Assembly (NCBI RefSeq): GCF_025118155.1
Contig: NW_026251400.1
Span: 186,001-250,000 of the forward strand
DNA from: Cokeromyces recurvatus
Lineage: Eukaryota > Mucoromycota > Mucoromycetes > Mucorales > Mucoraceae
Length of the DNA: 64,000 nt
Reading direction: 5' to 3'
This document shows, in pieces, positions 10,792 through 21,965 of the stretch (its first letter is position 1; every line of letters starts with the position of its first letter). The notes below the pieces were generated by a model, which had not been told where the DNA came from, did not search any database, and saw nothing but the letters and a program-made list of their open reading frames with translations. Made by a program: the position numbers and the translations under genes.

Positions 10792-11630
10792 CACAAATTT
10801 TCTTAATACTTTTCTATTAGATGTATTTTTTTTTCTTTTCATTTTTCTACACCCTAAAATAAAAAGGGCTTTATGATACAGAATTGTACAAAGAACATAT
10901 CTATATATTCAATGTAGATCTATCTATCTATCTATATATCTATGTATGCATGTATACATTCAGTATATATCTCTATTATTTACTATTAGCATTTATTCTA
11001 TCGTTCCCTTTATCTTTATTTATTCAATGAACAAATTACTTCCTGAGAAAGGATGATCTAATATTATAGCTTACAGCAAAAGTTAGCTGTCAAAGCGTTG
11101 TAAAAGCATACAAATAATTTATAATTTTACAGGAGGCAGCTAATAATAATAACTTTATTTCCAACTCAAGAGATAAATTAATACTTCTTCATCTCAGTCA
11201 TTACCGTAGATCTTAGAGGGGAAAAGAAAGAGTAGACAATATATATACAAACTACTCTCAGATACTACTGTAGTATTATTTGTTAATGTCCTTTTATATA
11301 GTCAAGACTAGATAAGATAACGATTTGAATCCATGATAATAAAATTCCATAAAATACATAATATTTCTGAGTGATTGTTTTATGCGATTAACATGTGTAA
11401 AAATGTTGTAATTGACGGTCTTTAATCAATATTCATTTAGTACTCTTCATCAATATACATGTATAAGCATTGATCTATTTTTAATAAATGTTCATCTTTA
11501 AGAGATTTTAAATTATTGAATGTGTGTGTAATCCATTAGTCAAGTAAGAGTAATAATAAATTCCAATAATAAACCAGAGGAATTATTTTGTGACTTGTTA
11601 AAGTTCATCCTTGAACCCAAGCCCAAGTTA

Positions 11631-11805
11631 TTGTATTTTTCAGCAAATAAGAGAAAATTTCAGAAAAAATAAGAGAAAATTATTGGACAAATAAGAGAAA
11701 ATTATTGGATAAAATAAGAGAAAATTATTGAACAAATAAGAGAAAATTTTAGGTCAATTAAGAGAAAGTCCAAGAAAAATTAAGAGAAAAAAAAATGGCA
11801 ATTAG
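11631..11805 (+). repeat. Left terminal inverted repeat, seven 22-bp units
   Basis: The repeat core TAAGAGAAA starts at 11648, 11670, 11692, 11715, 11737, 11759 and 11781, a spacing of 22-23 bp (two helical turns). These tandem units probably are transposase-binding sites, since the period puts each copy on the same DNA face. The last full unit (about 11768-11789) has no counterpart in the right repeat. Confidence 0.9.
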
Positions 11806-11839
11806 TAGAAAGCACTTTTCTCACTATTATTAACAAAAA

Positions 11840-13222
11840 ATGGATATTGACTTTGATATGAACGAAATTTCTCTACGCGACGATGACATTGAAGCTGTAC
11901 CTGAAATCATTGTCAGCGTAATGTCAATGATGAGAAAGAAGTGGGAGTACAACATCACTGCATCAGCCATGGAGTTAGATGAAGATGCGACGATGGAGCT
12001 GAAGGAAGGGTACGAGGGTGATGAGGCCAGCAATAGCTCGGATAAGGAGGAAAATGAAGCTGATGTACAGGGTAGTGAGAGCGATTTGAAAGAAGAGAAG
12101 CCTCTCAGAGATCTGGCCGAAAAAAAAGACGCCGCTAGCAATGCTAGACGTGTGTACACTCAGCAAGATATCAACAAGCTTATTTCCCTGTTAATTGAAC
12201 AGGTTCCTGTAAAAGATGCAGCTTTAAAAACAGGAATAAATGAGAAATCAGCTTACCGTTTCAAATCGCAATGGCAGAAAACAGGGGAAATACCTCAACA
12301 GAAAAAAAGAGGGCGCAAAATGGGAACTGTCTCTGAGCTTACTGAAAAACACACAAAGTTTATTACCGACATTGTTGATGAGTGTTCAACTGCAACTGTA
12401 GCTGGAATACACGAGTTGTTGCTCAAAGAATTTCCAAGTCTCTCTGTGAGCCCATCCGCAGTATACAGACATCTTAGAACCAGCTGTGCACTATCTATGA
12501 AGAAGTTGGAGAAAATTTCATCTGCTAGAAACTCGGAAGAAACTCTTAAGAAGAGAAAGGAGACCATCCTTCAATGGCTAGCTGATAAAAATATGGACTT
12601 TGAGAATAATTGCGTTTTTTTGGATGAAGCAGGGTTCAATTTACACATGACACGCACTCGTGGCTGGTCCAAGATAGGAGAACCTGCTAAAACAACTGTC
12701 CCTGCTTCAAAAGGCACCACAATAACCATTCTTGGTGCCATCTCTAGCACCGGCATTATTGACATCTCTTTGAGAAAGCCAATATTAGTTTCGGGAGCTA
12801 AGAAGAGAAGAATAGATGGGAAGGTTGTTACAACGACAGCTAAGGTTGGAACTAGGACTGAGCACTATTTAAATTACTTGAGTAATGTGATGGATGTTCT
12901 TGACCGAAATAATATGAAGGGCTTTTACTTGGTAATGGATAATGCTCCCATACATAAGCCAGCTACAGTAAGAAACTTAATAGAAAGCAGAGGCTATAAG
13001 TGTGCATATCTTCCGCCGTACTCACCATTCCTAAACCCAATTGAGCTATTCTGGTCGAAGGTGAAGTATGGCGTCAAAAGAAGCCCTTTCGAAACTGGTG
13101 AGACACTCACACCCAGAATAATGGATGCCTGCTCCAAAGTAACTAAGAAAGACTGCCAGGGCTGGATTCGCCATTCTCTCAGATTCTTTGAAAAGTGTTT
13201 AGCCCTGGAGAAAAACTTATGA
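11840..13222 (+). CDS. Tc1/mariner (IS630-like) DD34E transposase
   Basis: A single exon of 460 residues. The N-terminal 100 residues are acidic (MELDEDATMELKEGYEGDEA region). They are followed by a helix-turn-helix DNA-binding part (TQQDINKLISLLIEQVPVKDAALKTG, then KSAYRFKSQWQKTG) and a basic KKRGRKMG linker. The catalytic core shows the DDE triad: first Asp in NCVFLDEAGFN, second in LVMDNAPIH, and Glu in YSPFLNPIE, with 34 residues between the second Asp and the Glu. It performs cut-and-paste transposition into TA sites. GC content is clearly higher than the flanking DNA. All catalytic residues are present, so the enzyme is probably functional. Confidence 0.93.
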   Translation: MDIDFDMNEISLRDDDIEAVPEIIVSVMSMMRKKWEYNITASAMELDEDATMELKEGYEGDEASNSSDKEENEADVQGSESDLKEEKPLRDLAEKKDAASNARRVYTQQDINKLISLLIEQVPVKDAALKTGINEKSAYRFKSQWQKTGEIPQQKKRGRKMGTVSELTEKHTKFITDIVDECSTATVAGIHELLLKEFPSLSVSPSAVYRHLRTSCALSMKKLEKISSARNSEETLKKRKETILQWLADKNMDFENNCVFLDEAGFNLHMTRTRGWSKIGEPAKTTVPASKGTTITILGAISSTGIIDISLRKPILVSGAKKRRIDGKVVTTTAKVGTRTEHYLNYLSNVMDVLDRNNMKGFYLVMDNAPIHKPATVRNLIESRGYKCAYLPPYSPFLNPIELFWSKVKYGVKRSPFETGETLTPRIMDACSKVTKKDCQGWIRHSLRFFEKCLALEKNL

Positions 13223-13247
13223 GATTTAAGTATAAGTAAATTTTTTG

Positions 13248-13401
13248 CTAATTGCCATTTTTTTTTTCTCTTAATTGACCTAAAATTTTCTCTTATTTGT
13301 TCAATAATTTTCTCTTATTTTATCCAATAATTTTCTCTTATTTGTCCAATAATTTTCTCTTATTTTTTCTGAAATTTTCTCTTATTTGCTGAAAAATACA
13401 A
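13248..13401 (-). repeat. Right terminal inverted repeat, six 22-bp units
   Basis: This is the reverse complement of the left end, with six TTTCTCTTA cores instead of seven, so it is 154 bp against 175 bp. The outermost 137 bp match the left end by eye. It begins about 27 bp after the transposase stop codon. Confidence 0.9.
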
Positions 13402-13403
13402 TA

Positions 13404-14120
13404 CTCAATAATAATGAATCACAAGACGAGCCTACCACACAGCGAATATATTAACAGAGTCTATTTTCCTTTTTTAATAATTGATAAGAAATCATCTATC
13501 ACCATTATGATTGTCGGAGTAAAAGAAGACTGTTTCAAACAAGGACGACAAGCTTATTATAAATTTTGTAGATATATAAAAGATAAATAAATGAAAACAA
13601 TGATATATACGCTGCTATCAGGATAACAAACTTGACTTTTTAGTGAAATATGGCTTCCTTAAATGAAATAATTATAGTTTGACAAAACAAAAAAAGTTTA
13701 CATCCTTAAATTTTTGTAGCAAATTAGATTGTTGATGGAGCATTATTATAATGATGTAATGTTAGGTTTTTTTTCCATTTTTTATTCATCAGCCATTTAT
13801 TGATACTTTCTTTATTATTAACTATTTAGTAAAAATCCTTTTTTTTTATTCTTTGTTCTTTTTATAATTAAAGATCTGGAAAAATATTATTGTTATTATT
13901 TTTTTTTAAAAAAAAAATATGTATTTTGACTCAAAAAGGTGACTTTTTGTCACTAATTCGCACTTGATGGAAACATTCGTCAACTTTTATCCTTTTTTTT
14001 TTTTTTTTTTTTTATTAATTTTACCCTATTTCTTATTTCTTTTTTCTTTTTTTTTTCATATACATATATCCCTCCTTTAATTTCCTCCCTTTTTTTTTTT
14101 TGTTAGAAGCTTATTTAAAC
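13404..14120. other. Intergenic region between transposon and SPP1
   Basis: AT-rich with long T-runs (about 13992-14013, 14050-14057, 14091-14099) immediately before the SPP1 start codon, typical of the core promoters here. No other gene seen. Confidence 0.5.
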
Positions 14121-15535
14121 ATGTCTCAACAAATTGGAAGTAATGATCATAATCTTTCTTTAGACTCACTAGAGCCTACTAGTACTGTTACAAATAATAC
14201 TAATCGCTTACCATTAAGAAAACGCATCAGTCCTATATTAAAATGGCAACCTGTAGAAACTCCTGAAGAACATAATAAACCAAAAACATACCCTCAAACA
14301 TACCCTTTACAACAACAAGATATTATAAAAACTGATACTAATAAACAAACATACAACGAAATAAAGCATTTTAATGAAAAAAGAACAGTTGAAAAAGAAG
14401 AATTAAATCAAGTAAGTTAATTATTTAATATTATTAAACCTAAAATTGATTAACATAAATTATAGCCTGTGAAGAAAATAAAAAGAGGCAGACCCCCTTT
14501 ACAAAAAAATAGTTCAACAGATACTAAATCAGATGTAAATGAACCATTACCCAATGTAATGTCAACAGAGCCATCAACGAAACTCTATTGTATATGTAAA
14601 AGGCCGTATGATGTACCAAGGTTTATGATTGCTTGTGACAAATGTAACGAATGGTTTCATGGCGAATGTATACAGATTAGTGAGAAGCAAGGCGAATTCA
14701 TTGATCTTTATTTCTGTGATAATTGTTCTAAAAGTAATTTTAAACTCTTTTTTCCTTTTTTTTTTTTTTTTTTTTTTTTGTTTGTTTGTTTGTTTGAAAA
14801 TTTTTATAGTTATTTACATATTATATAGTCACAGGAAAGAAAACTTCATGGAAACCTAAATGTGCTAATCCTGCTTGTTCGAAAGCAGCAAGGATTGGTA
14901 CACATCAAGGACATTTAAGTAAATATTGTACAGATAATTGTGGAATGCAAGTTGCTCGTGCCCGTATTGAACTTGCTGAATTAAAAAAGCGTAATGCAAC
15001 CATGAGTCTAAATAAACAACATTATAATCCACTTTCAAGAAGTAAACTAAGTAGTTTTGCTGAGTTGGATGATAGAGCAAGATTATGTAGAGTGAAAGAA
15101 GAAAAGATACATGCTAAAGATATTATTCAAATGGTCGAACAAAAATCCAAATTATTAAATATGTTAATACAAAAGGAAGATAACAACACGCTATGTGGGT
15201 TTGATTCCAGATTATCTTGGCCTGATACATTATGGGAAAAGGTTCATTATGTGATAGAAAAAGATGAAGTCATAAGTTTATTAGACGAAAATGAACAGCC
15301 CTTAACTACGGCAAAGGTGTTTCATGTTTGTCAACAAAATAGAAAGAGCTGTAATAGGCACACAAATTGGCAAAAATTAAAAACTGCTGAGCTTGAACAA
15401 GAAAGATCGGAACAATTTGTTATCTTGACTATGCTTGAAAGGGAAAGGCAACAGATTAAAGCCCGTATGAAGAAACGACGTGAAGAAGTTGACTTGGTAG
15501 AATTTCTTGAAAATGGAACAATTACTCATTATTAA
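14121..15535 (+). CDS. SPP1: COMPASS subunit Spp1/CFP1 (PHD finger)
   Basis: Exons 14121-14411, 14466-14733 and 14829-15535 give 421 residues. An AT-hook-like KRGRPP motif precedes a complete C4HC3 PHD finger: YCICKRPYDVPRFMIACDKC, then WFHGEC, then FCDNC. A second cysteine cluster follows (KCANPACSKAA and HLSKYCTDNC), as in Spp1 and CFP1. The C-terminal half is helical and charged. Spp1 reads H3K4me3 and supports Set1 methylation within COMPASS, in the nucleus. Intron 2 ends in two tandem in-frame acceptors six bases apart (14828 and 14834), so a two-residue splice variant is possible. The ATG at 14121 is the first in frame after a stop and long T-tract. Confidence 0.9.
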
Positions 15536-17712
15536 AGAAAATTTGTATGTTTCATTCCAAGCTATTAAAATGTATATAATAAATCTATTTTAAATAAATA
15601 ACAACCATTTTAATTTAATAGCGAGAACAGGATTTGTTACTATTTAATAAAAGCGAAATGCTCTTTGTTACTTTCTCGAAAATCAAATAAAAAAAACACG
15701 AATATCCCTTAAAGTAGCCTTTTTTTTTTCTTTTTTGCTAACATATGAAACTTATTTCACTACATTCATGATTAATCATTTATGTATACTCTATTAAAGA
15801 AATATTTAATAATCCCTTTTCGATATTTTTTTTTGTTTTCAAGCTGGCATTACATACATGAAGCTTACACTTGAGGACTATTTAAAAGTAAAAGTGTCCC
15901 TATTATATCGTCGAATTTAGCCTTACTTTTATAGTATTAAATCATATCTATTTAAATGCATAAAAATATCATTGATAAAATCAATAGTAGTAGCGTACAC
16001 ATACAGATGTATAGATACATAGATACATAGATATTGTATTATTATAGATATCACTTGGTTTGCTTTATTATCTTGATAGCAGTCAAATTGAATATATTTA
16101 CATTTGTATATAAATAATGAAATCTATTATCCTATTTGATATTAACAAAGAAACTCAAGATAGCCTATTGTTTTATTTTTAATCATATTCACGCTTAATT
16201 CATACCTACTAAATTTTATCAGCGTGTCCCTTTGAAGTAGCTTGATGCTTTTTTTTTTTTTTCATAAGTTAGATACCTTTACATAATTATCTGCTTCACC
16301 TTCTGACACAAGTCTTCATATTCAATTTTAACCTTACTTACTGTTAAAAGCTTCAAACTCATCACAATATTAAGAATTTATGGTGAAAAAATTCTCGATT
16401 ATAAAATTATAAACACATCATTGCTTTACATATACACGTATGTAATCTAACCTTTATGTCTCGATATATTATTCAGACATAGGTACTAATAAATGCATGT
16501 ATCTTTTTATATAAGTATACACCCCCCCCCTAGGATTTATATAAGAACAATAACTATAGAAGCTATATTTAACAGGATCAAACTATATCTGAACATCTGT
16601 GGTTAGTAAGAATAAGGATAATTTATACAAATATCTATTGAATTGAATAGATACTCTGTATATCAGAATTCAAGTTTTGATTTGTGTTTTTAATTACTTC
16701 CATAGAAATTCAGCAAAAAGCGTATTGAATAATGATATTTGATATAGTATATATAAATGCATTTAAATAATAAATATATAGTTAGAATAAAGGTAAAATA
16801 TGGCTTTCTTTGAGGATTATGTGTTATCAAAGATATATCATGATGTGCTAACAATTGAAAGCCCAAAGTTTAAAAATCTATTATAGTATAATTTTGTTTT
16901 AAAATCTCTCTTTATTCAGGTCCTTACCGAATGCTTCGGTAGGATGAGAAACAAACCCTTTAAGGATATTAAAATGCAAAGTATCATAGGCTTCATTCAT
17001 TTTAGTCATTAGTGTACCTCCCCCCTTTTTTTTTTACAAGAACTAATTTTACTTAACTTTACTTTTAACATATCGACAAGAACTGCTTAACTGAATTCAG
17101 TTTGGGAGAATACGGAGATATATATATATATGTATATGCGAATATCCTCAAGATTGAATATACTCTCCAATATCAGCTGAACTATGAATAGGAGCATTGA
17201 CCATAGCATAGGTAATATTCCTTTATACCTGGGATGCTTGTTTATTTCATTAAAAATAGCTTTCACAAAGCTCAAGTAATGACTCATAACAGTACTAGCG
17301 TTAACACTATCAATCCTCACTCTGAAGTTCCTTTTCTTTATATGCCGAGAAACTCTCACCACACTGATATTAATCAAACTAAAAACAGAAATTAACACTA
17401 TTGTTTTTATTTTCTTCCAAATATAACATATCATTAAAAAGTATTCAACCAAAATATAAAGTTTCAAAGAGGTATTTATATATTCGCATTGAGTTCTTTT
17501 CTATGCTATATTCTTCATGTTATTAGTATTAACCAATCATAAATTATTAAAAAAGCAGTCTTCATTTTTATGTTTATTTTCAAAGACAGGTAATCATTAA
17601 GTTATAGCATTAGGCAGCGAAAATTTTGCTGTGGTTTTTTTTTTATTTTTTTTTATTTTATTTTTTATTTTATTTTATTTTTTTTTCTTTCTTTTCTATA
17701 CAGATAATAAGA
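15536..17712. other. Long intergenic region, no confident gene
   Basis: About 2.2 kb of AT-rich DNA. It includes a small hairpin at 16921-16942 (CCTTACCGAA / TTCGGTAGG with one bulge) in a locally GC-richer spot. There is also a 126-codon minus-strand open frame at 17467-17087 with two hydrophobic stretches and no recognised family. The last 100 bp are T-rich and lead into PRP45. Confidence 0.4.
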
Positions 17713-19721
17713 ATGGCATCACTTACAAGGTAAAATATAAAAAATACAAAAAGAAAAAGCTAAAATTTAATTTCGTTATTGTTTTCTTATCTTTTTTATT
17801 TATATTTTTAAAGTCTTTTACCCAAACCTCGACAAACATTATCATCTACAACTGATGCACAACCACAATTAGAAAAGAAAATCAACCAAATCATTACAAA
17901 AACCAGCCAAAATAGAATTCCTCCTTATGGACAACGTAAAAACTTTAGACCTCGTGGACCAGAAGATTTCGGTAATGGTGGTGCATACCCCGAAATTCAC
18001 ATTCCTCAATTTCCATTAGGAATGGGCCGTAAAGAAACAAGTTTAGCTGAACGTAAAGGTGGAGCCTTGACATTGGAAGTCGACAATGATGGTAACATAA
18101 AATACGATGCAATTGCTAAACAAGGACATAGTGACGACCGTATCATTCATACCTCCTTTAAGGATATGATTCCTCTCAATGAACGAAAAGATATGGATGT
18201 CGACAAATTAGTCATGGATAGACCAAGCCAAGAAGAAGTTCAGAGTGTAGCAGAAAAGACTCGATTAGCTCTCGAAAAGATTGTCAACTCAAAGATCAAA
18301 TCTTCTCAACCTAAAAATTCAGCACTTTCAGCTTCCAACAGTACTAATAAAGATCCAACCTATATTCGTTATACACCAGCCCAACAGGGTTCATCTGGTG
18401 CTAAACAAAGAATTATTCGTATGGTAGATGCACCTAGAGACCCTATGGAGCCTCCTAGTCATTTACACAAGAAGGTTCCTCGTGGTCCTCCATCACCTCC
18501 TGCTCCTGTTATGCATTCACCTCCCCGTAAGTTAACAGCTAAAGAACAAGCTGAATGGATCATTCCTCCCTGTGTTTCAAACTGGAAAAACACAAAGGGT
18601 TATACTATCCCCCTCGATAAACGTTTAGCAGCTGATGGTCGTGGTCTTCAAGAGTTGACGATCAATGATAATTTTGCAAAGTTCTCTGAAGCTCTTTATG
18701 CTGCTGATCGTCATGCTCGTGAAGAAGTTAGACAAAGAAATTTGATGCAACAGAAACTAGCCCAGAAACAAAAGGAAGCTGAAGAAGAAAAGTTAAGGCA
18801 GTTAGCTCAAAAGGCACGTGAAGAAAGAGCTGGTTTAAAGACTACAAATCATTCAGAAGCACCTGCAAATGCTAATCGTCCATCAGCAGCCTCTCTCATG
18901 GTAGATTATGATAGTTCTGAAGATGAATCAGGATCTGAAAGTGAAGAAGACTCTCCTGTTCGTCGAAGAGTTGAGGATAGTGATGAAGAAAAAGCAAGAG
19001 AGCGTGATCAACTTCGACGTGATCTCCAAAGACAAAGACAACGAGAAATGCGTATGAGTAAAATGGGTACAGAAGCTAGAGCAAGGCATCTTGCTCGGTA
19101 AGTTGCTAAAAAAAAAAAAAAAAAGAAAAAAAAAATTAAAACAAAGTATTGATTTATATATCCCAATTTAGTGAGCAAGGACGTGATATTTCTGAAAAAA
19201 TTGCACTTGGTTTAGCTAAACCATCATTAAGTAAAGAAAGTATGTATGATGCAAGATTATTTAATCAATCAGAGGGTATTGGATCTGGTTTCAAAGATGA
19301 TGATGGTAAGTACAAATTTTATATAGTAAGCCCCCCTTTTTTTTTCTTTTCTTTTTTCTTAAGCGTTATTTTTTATAGTATATAATACGTATGATAAACC
19401 ACTATTCAACCAAACATCATCATCTATCTATAGATATAGAGGTGAAAATACTGAATCTGAAGTCTTGGGTAGCACAAATGCAGATGACCTTGAAAGGGCT
19501 ATCAAGCAAGACAAGTTTGGTATGCGTAAAGGATTCCAGGGTGCTGAGGGTGGTGAAGGTTCTGCAGCAGGGCCTGTTGAATTTGAAAGAGAAACATTAA
19601 TGCCATCAAAAAAGTTGAAAAAGATGTATTTGGGTTAGATACTTTCTTGAATAAGGCGAAAAAAGGAAAGAGAGCTCGCGATGAAGATGATTATAGTGAC
19701 GATGAACGTCGTAAGAAATAA
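17713..19721 (+). CDS. PRP45: SNW/SKIP-domain splicing factor Prp45, 3' end frame-broken
   Basis: Exons 17713-17729 (17 nt), 17814-19097, 19172-19305 and 19379 onward. The N-terminus MASLTSLLPKPRQT matches SKIP. The SNW core is complete (IPPYGQRKNFRPRGPEDFG, GGAYPEIHIPQFP, then IPPCVSNWKNTKGYTIPLDKR), followed by a charged coiled region and the ENTESEVLG...DDLERAIKQDKF C-terminal part. Role: NineTeen-related spliceosome component needed at activation, also a transcription coregulator. In the sequence as given, the frame reaches a TAG at 19636-19638. The expected tail (VEKDVFGLDTFLNKAKKGKR to a TAA at 19719-19721) lies in another frame. One missing A in the run 19608-19613 would explain it. 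Confidence 0.88.
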
Positions 19722-19846
19722 ATCTTATTATGATCTATTATATATACATGAATATATAAAGCAGACAATTCTCCTTTTGAGACGTCATTATATATCAATA
19801 TTACACGTTTTGTTGTCCTTTTTATATAATAATAATGATAATAAAT

Positions 19847-20116
19847 TTACCACATAAATCTTTGTAATTGATTTGGCTCATTTAACCAAACAAATGGCTT
19901 AAATAAAAAGAGATAAAGAGTAATAAGATGGATGAATATATAAAACGCCAAACCACTTAATAAACGCCAAGTTTGTTTTGGAGGTGGGATATGTACCATG
20001 TAGAATAAAAAGGGAATAATAAAATAACGAAATTCTAATAAGGGAGATGGGACCAAAGTCAAGACAAGTGCAGTTAAATATCCTAAAGCTAACAAGAAAC
20101 TTGTGTGATTTGCTAG

Positions 20117-20154
<38 letters not shown>

Positions 20155-21619
20155 AAGTTGAATAAACGTTCCTCCAATTGCCAGAATCACTTACCAAAAG
20201 CTTGAAAATTTAATATTTCGCTAAGAACATAAACTGGAGTCAATAAATAACGTATAGTCCAGTGACGTCTATAAACTTTCTTCCAAACATAAAAGCTGTA
20301 ATGTCTGTTATCACTTAAAATAAACGGATGCTCATATCTATACAAATATGTATATATATATTTAACTTTTAGAATTTATCATGTTATTGAACAAATATAT
20401 TGTCATTACGTGTATTTAAAAACCAAATATAAGCTTACTACGCAAGATAAAAGACCATACAATATTCTAATTATTTCTCGTAAAGTGAGTCGTGATACGT
20501 ACTATCTATCTATTTTCATAAAAGACTTACTTTTTTATGCTTGAATGAAATATTAAATCAGAAATGGCCGTTAAAGATAATGTCCAAGGGGCAGAAAAGA
20601 AAGATAAGAAAGAAGTAAAATAAAACAATTGAGGGAAATGAAGACCAGCTATATGATTTGAACGATCTCCCAAAACTATACCGTTATTCCATATTAGAAA
20701 CAAGGCAAACGAAAATATTGCAATTAAAAATGTCACTATATTGGGCAATAAAGTCTTGAAATTTTCTAATATGTTTACAGTAAGACTCAAGATAGATCGA
20801 AGCATTTGTACTATATTCAATGATGGAGTTAGTATATATATTCAGATGGGGAAAAGGCTCCCTTTTTTCTTCGTCAAGTTATATCTTATAAATAAACTAC
20901 CTGGTGAATTCATAATAGTAGCACATAAAGGATTGTATAAACAATTACTATGATCGTCGTTTTTTTTACTACTTTCATTTAAGGATAATGTATCTATAAT
21001 GGTAACCATCATAAACAAGCATACCCATATAACATTAGTCTGTCTAAAGGTCATAGAGACAATACCCATAACACCAGATAATCGATACCATCTCCTTTTC
21101 ACTAAAAGATATGACAATAAAACAAAAAAAGTTGAGCCCGCGTCTGTGTAATAAAGGAAATTATAAAAGAATCCAACTGGAAACCATGCTAAGCTTAATG
21201 CATACACTCTTGAAGTCTTTGTTAATGACACCAGAATAAAGTAGAGTCCAATTGAAAATAAGATATTTGTGAAACGTAATGCATTTACAGTACAAAGATC
21301 ATAGTTAAACAGCTTTCCAACATATACGAATACATTGCTTAACAAGTATCTATATACCATATTAGTAAAAATACATATAAATGATCGTGAATATACGTTA
21401 CAGTCCTGGTGGTGTCGTTAGTTTTGGATCCCAACTGTAAAAATCGCCACGACAATATTGTTGTGCCTGAGATATATGAAATATCTCATCCTAAAAAATA
21501 TGTCAATATAACCATATATACAGCTGATATATTTTTATTACCATATAGGGATTAGAGACTTTAGTGTTAACTACTGCAGCTGTCATTAACAAGTTAATGA
21601 CATGAAGAACAAAGATCAT
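19847..21619 (-). CDS. ALG10: Dolichyl-phosphoglucose alpha-1,2-glucosyltransferase Alg10
   Basis: Six exons (21619-21542, 21490-21402, 21349-20901, 20810-20531, 20337-20195, 20112-19847) encode 434 residues. Conserved Alg10 strings are [19 protein letters not shown] (across the first splice), [51 protein letters not shown] and a C-terminal FMW. The protein is multi-spanning in the ER membrane. It adds the third and last glucose to the dolichol-linked oligosaccharide, which oligosaccharyltransferase then recognises. Slightly shorter than human ALG10 (about 473). Intron 5 holds a poly-T tract of about 36. Convergent with PRP45 and divergent from the KH-protein gene. Confidence 0.93.
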
Positions 21620-21965
21620 TCTGGTAATGTCTTACTTTTGTATAGATTGATCGTTATTTATTAATTACGATAATAGAAATCCATTTGTATACTTTTTTTT
21701 TTTTTTTTTTTGTGTGCACTTATTTACAATATTTTTGTAAACATTTTATTGGCTAAAAATCATTAAAAAAAAAATAAATAAAATAAAAATAAAAAATAAA
21801 GACAGAGCGGCTGTTTTAAAACTAACCTTTTTCTTGTTACTTTAATTTTTTTTCTTAAAGATTAATTGAATTAGCTTATTGAAATAAAGTAACAAAAAAA
21901 AAACTTTCAGGCTTTTTCTTATTCTCTTACACACACACTAAATAACGGTACACCTCTCTTTTATC
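21620..21965. promoter_or_regulatory. Divergent promoter region of ALG10 and SCP160
   Basis: 346 bp between two start codons, with a T-run at about 21690-21711 and A-rich stretches at 21765-21805. No gene seen. Presumed to drive both flanking genes. Confidence 0.5.

Larger units (their letters stand above)
9135..11630. other. Gene-poor AT-rich region with relics and a GC-rich island
   Basis: Nearly 2.5 kb without a confident gene. It contains a coding relic at 10522-10791, a GC-rich island at 10266-10395, and short coding-like scraps near 9405-9475 and 9690-9780. ATCT/ATGT-type simple repeats lie near 10915-10960. The transposon inserted at its right end, so this looks like a decaying accessory region. 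Confidence 0.5.
11631..13401 (+). mobile_element. Tc1/mariner-superfamily DNA transposon, intact
   Basis: A 1771-bp element flanked on both sides by the dinucleotide TA (11629-11630 and 13402-13403), the target-site duplication expected of this superfamily. Terminal inverted repeats begin TTGTATTTTTCAGC and are identical for 137 bp by eye, then continue with a 22-bp length difference to about 11805 (left) and 13248 (right). It holds one intact intronless transposase gene. The absence of visible decay in ORF and ends suggests a recent, possibly still mobile insertion. Confidence 0.93.

Noticed and set aside
11631..11805. Regular 22-bp direct repeats that resemble a CRISPR or satellite array
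   Set aside because: They lie wholly inside the terminal inverted repeats of the transposon, have no variable spacers and are mirrored at the other end.
11830..12765. Four minus-strand frames inside the transposase
   Set aside because: They are antisense shadows of the intact transposase gene.
16921..16942. Hairpin CCTTACCGAA/TTCGGTAGG as a terminator
   Set aside because: Intrinsic terminators are not used in fungal nuclear genes, and no gene end lies nearby.
17087..17467. 126-codon minus-strand frame with two hydrophobic stretches
   Set aside because: No recognised family, a TATATA repeat within it, and no splice-supported partner exons; kept only as a note in the intergenic entry.
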